Assembly (NCBI GenBank): GCA_045658305.1
Contig: JAZOUT010000046.1
Span: 1 to 14,078 of the forward strand
Direction: 5' to 3'
Origin: Aphodosoma sp045658305
GTDB taxonomy: Bacteria; Bacteroidota; Bacteroidia; Bacteroidales; Paludibacteraceae
DNA: 14,078 bases
The translations under genes and the position numbers were made by a program. The notes beneath the pieces are model-generated. The model was not told where the DNA came from. It saw only the letters and a list, made by a program, of their open reading frames with translations, and searched no databases. Shown here one piece after another: positions 12,021 through 14,078 of this stretch. The first letter of the stretch is position 1; the number at the start of each line of letters is the position of its first letter.

Positions 12021-13886
12021 CTAAAATTGGAAATAAATGAATGCTTGTAGGTCGGCAGTGATGAATTGATAGACGATGAATACTACTGCTACAACAAGTA
12101 TAGCCATTACGGGTAGAGGCAGTAGTGCGAAGTTGATGCGATACCAGCGTTTCCAACGCACAGGCAACCAATGGATTATCATGCCGAGAGCAAACAATAC
12201 GAAAACTTTCCAATAGGCTATACAAATATCGGGGATAACCTCTAAGTTCCAAGCCGAACCCATTTGGTGCACCATGTTTTTGGCTGTGTTCCAAGCATGC
12301 TCGTTGGCGAGGTCGGGGTCGAGATTTGAACCCGAACGGAAGAATAATCGCGTGAAACTAATGAATATAAATGTTTGAAATATCCCCCAAACGTTTCCAA
12401 TAGTAGAATCCGATTTAATTGTGCATTTGTGCATTGTGCATTTGTTGTATACCCAACGGATTAATGTTCCAAACGCTATAATTCCACACCAAACGGCAAG
12501 CACATTCCATATTGGCGCAGGGGCTAAATAAGTCAATCCAACGAGTAGGGCAGCGACCAATACCACCATCAGCATTTTTATGTTCATCGACCATCCACGC
12601 CAAATCTTGTAGATGAGCATACCTACGCCATTTAGTCCACCCCAAATCATAAAGTTGAAACTTGCACCGTGCCAAAGTCCACCTAAGAGCATAGTAATCA
12701 TCATGTTGAGGTTGGTGATGATTTTGTTGCGACGTTCAGGTCTAACAATACCCCAAATCACGATACCCAAAGCAATGCCAAGCACTATGACGGCAATAAT
12801 TATGCTATCTGAGAGCAATATCCCTATGGCTGCGATAGCAACAATCCAAAAGAACGTGCCAAACGTTGCATTGCGATTACCGCCGAGTGGGATGTAGAGA
12901 TAATCTTGCAACCAGCGCGAGAGCGATATGTGCCAACGTTTCCAAAAGTTGCTCGCATTTGGTGCTTTGTAAGGCGAATTGAAGTTTTGGGGCAAATAGA
13001 ATCCCATAATCATCGCCACACCGATTGCAATGTCGGTATAGCCCGAAAAGTCGGCATAAACTTGTAGTGAATAAACAAGCAGAGCCATCAAATTTTCGAA
13101 TCCTGAGAATAGCATCGGATTGTCGAACACACGGTCGATAAAGTTTACTGCTAAGTAGTCGCTAAGAATGATTTTCTTGGCTAAACCATTGAGAATCCAA
13201 AATATAGCCACGCCAAACTGACGGCGACTGAGAAAATAAGGTTTGTAGACTTGTGGTATGAACTCTGCTGCACGAACTATCGGACCAGCCACCAACTGTG
13301 GGAAAAACGAAACGTAGAAACCATAGTCGAGAATATTTTGCACAGGAGCAATTCGTCGACGATATACGTCCATAGTGTAACTAATTGTTTGAAATGTGTA
13401 GAACGAAATGCCTACTGGCAGAATGATTTGGTCAACACTAAAACGATTTGAACCTGTGATTGCATTGCCCATTGCGGCAAAATAATCATACACCTGAAAC
13501 GCGGTGCCAAAGAGCGAATTTACGAGGTCGACAAAAAAGTATGAATATTTGAAATAGCTGAGCACCAATAGGTTGATGCAAACGCTAAGTCCCACATATA
13601 GTTTGCGATGCAACTCTCTGTCCGATTGATATACGAGTTTGGCAATAAAGAAATCGGATATTGTGGCAAATATGAGTAGTAGAACGAATAGTCCGCTTGT
13701 TTTGTAGTAGAAAAATAGGCTGACGATAAATAAGAATGTATTGCGCAACAAGCGTTTAGAGTGTATTAATGAGAATATAGCAAAGACAATAGCAAAGAAT
13801 GCCCAAAAATAGAATTGGGAGAAAAGCAGTGGCGAATTTTCGTCAAAAGCAAATGTCTTTGATAAAAAAGATAGTATTAAATCCAT
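12021..13886 (-). CDS. MBOAT family O-acyltransferase (AlgI/DltB-like)
   Basis: A multipass inner-membrane protein of 621 residues that would move acyl, usually acetyl, groups across the membrane onto a cell-envelope polysaccharide or similar acceptor. About the first 130 residues hold several hydrophobic helices (FWAFFAIVFAIFSLI, TFLFIVSLFFYYK, FVLLLIFATISDFFI). The core has ILPVGISFYTFQTISYTMDVYR, FFPQLVAGPIVRA, QVYADFSGYTDIAIG, FWKRWHISLSRWLQDYLYIP (His319) and LLGGLWHGASFNFMIWG, whose His406 is the invariant MBOAT histidine. The length exceeds AlgI and DltB because of extra membrane helices after both motifs. The substrate is unknown: the SGNH/AlgJ- or DltD-like partner that normally accompanies such proteins is not in the window and could lie beyond the right edge. 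The frame contains a GTGCATT-type repeat (12421-12447) coding a Cys/His/Thr/Lys-rich loop. The 192 bp upstream are repeat DNA with no recognisable promoter. Confidence 0.92.
   Translation of the reverse strand: MDLILSFLSKTFAFDENSPLLFSQFYFWAFFAIVFAIFSLIHSKRLLRNTFLFIVSLFFYYKTSGLFVLLLIFATISDFFIAKLVYQSDRELHRKLYVGLSVCINLLVLSYFKYSYFFVDLVNSLFGTAFQVYDYFAAMGNAITGSNRFSVDQIILPVGISFYTFQTISYTMDVYRRRIAPVQNILDYGFYVSFFPQLVAGPIVRAAEFIPQVYKPYFLSRRQFGVAIFWILNGLAKKIILSDYLAVNFIDRVFDNPMLFSGFENLMALLVYSLQVYADFSGYTDIAIGVAMIMGFYLPQNFNSPYKAPNASNFWKRWHISLSRWLQDYLYIPLGGNRNATFGTFFWIVAIAAIGILLSDSIIIAVIVLGIALGIVIWGIVRPERRNKIITNLNMMITMLLGGLWHGASFNFMIWGGLNGVGMLIYKIWRGWSMNIKMLMVVLVAALLVGLTYLAPAPIWNVLAVWCGIIAFGTLIRWVYNKCTMHKCTIKSDSTIGNVWGIFQTFIFISFTRLFFRSGSNLDPDLANEHAWNTAKNMVHQMGSAWNLEVIPDICIAYWKVFVLFALGMIIHWLPVRWKRWYRINFALLPLPVMAILVVAVVFIVYQFITADLQAFIYFQF
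12421..12447. repeat. GTGCATT repeat tract inside the MBOAT coding sequence
   Basis: Three GTGCATT units lie 8 and 7 bp apart (12421-12427, 12429-12435, 12436-12442), with a trailing TTGTTG. The 15-bp total step keeps the frame open and gives the repeated peptide KCTMHKCTIK between two membrane segments. The same unit occurs in the tsaB-DUF4290 gap. Confidence 0.8.
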
Positions 13887-13896
13887 CGTATTATTA

Positions 13897-13959
13897 GATT
13901 ACAGATTACAGATTACAAATTACAGATAACAGAGTACAGATTACAGATTACAGATTACA
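13897..13959. repeat. GATTACA tract upstream of the MBOAT gene
   Basis: Nine in-phase units: GATTACA three times, AATTACA, GATAACA, GAGTACA, then GATTACA three times. The tract begins 10 bp upstream of the MBOAT start codon and is the most regular heptad array in the window. Confidence 0.92.
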
Positions 13960-13962
13960 AGT

Positions 13963-13997
13963 AATTCTCAATTCTCAATTCTCAATTCTCATTACTC
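13963..13997. repeat. AATTCTC tract adjoining the GATTACA tract
   Basis: Four perfect AATTCTC units followed by ATTACTC. The phase shifts by three bases (AGT, 13960-13962) from the neighbouring array, so these are two separate heptad arrays placed back to back. Confidence 0.9.
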
Positions 13998-14009
13998 CCT
14001 TCGGTCGTG

Positions 14010-14067
14010 ATTTTTGCTCCACTTGGCAATTTGAGTAAACTCAATTGCTCTCGCTTATCGCAAAAAT
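14010..14067. repeat. Nested inverted repeat at the right edge
   Basis: Outer arms ATTTTTGC (14010-14017) and GCAAAAAT (14060-14067) enclose inner arms GCAATT-GAG (14026-14035, one bulged T) and CTCAATTGC (14040-14048) with a TAAA loop. It could be a structured intergenic repeat, an operator or the end of a mobile element. The window ends 11 bp later. Confidence 0.6.
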
Positions 14068-14078
14068 TCCTCATTATT

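Noticed and set aside
12415..12675. Alternative frame over the MBOAT gene
   Set aside because: The MBOAT frame has both histidine motifs and continuous membrane helices here; the other frame is a shadow that reads the GTGCATT repeat.
1354..13997. CRISPR array as explanation for the repeats
   Set aside because: Units are 7 bp, directly adjacent, with no 20-40 bp repeats, no unique spacers and no cas genes.

Overview
The window looks like a chromosomal segment of a member of the Bacteroidales (phylum Bacteroidota); I cannot place it to genus. The reasons are the gene families (the DUF4290 protein, the stand-alone HsdR N-terminal-domain protein, the short Bacteroidota-type AMP nucleosidase, and a DnaE with a charged insertion in its PHP domain), low-GC intergenic DNA, and promoters of the Bacteroidota form TTG-N20-TAnnTTTG instead of -35/-10 boxes.

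Layout. On the minus strand, bases 4051 down to 1 hold one co-directional block: tsaB, DUF4290, the HsdR_N-like protein, AMP nucleosidase, holA and a GxxExxY-family gene cut by the left edge. Gaps are 30-90 bp and a strong promoter match lies upstream of tsaB. A divergent promoter 26 bp away drives an ECF-type sigma factor (4326-4937, plus strand), which ends at a good terminator. Bases 4938-6079 hold no convincing protein gene. They contain an 11-bp tandem repeat, a MITE-like element with inverted ends, further copies of its end sequence, and a promoter followed by a roughly 210-nt structured RNA with its own terminator (a 6S / Bacteroidales-1 candidate). Next comes an exported protein of unknown function with an internal duplication (6080-7396), then convergent terminators, and on the minus strand trxA, dnaE (DNA polymerase III alpha) and a long MBOAT O-acyltransferase. 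The right edge is repeat DNA.

How the genes fit together. Two core replication subunits (alpha and delta) are present, at separate loci. TsaB (t6A tRNA modification), AMP nucleosidase (purine salvage), thioredoxin and the sigma factor are housekeeping functions. The MBOAT protein, the exported protein and the two nuclease-fold proteins are the accessory part.

The most striking non-genic signal is a family of degenerate 7-bp tandem tracts. One lies directly upstream of nearly every start codon (holA, AMP nucleosidase, HsdR_N, DUF4290, sigma, trxA, dnaE, MBOAT), with a different heptamer at each place but the same period. One tract lies inside the MBOAT reading frame. I see no CRISPR array, phage, transposase, rRNA or tRNA.
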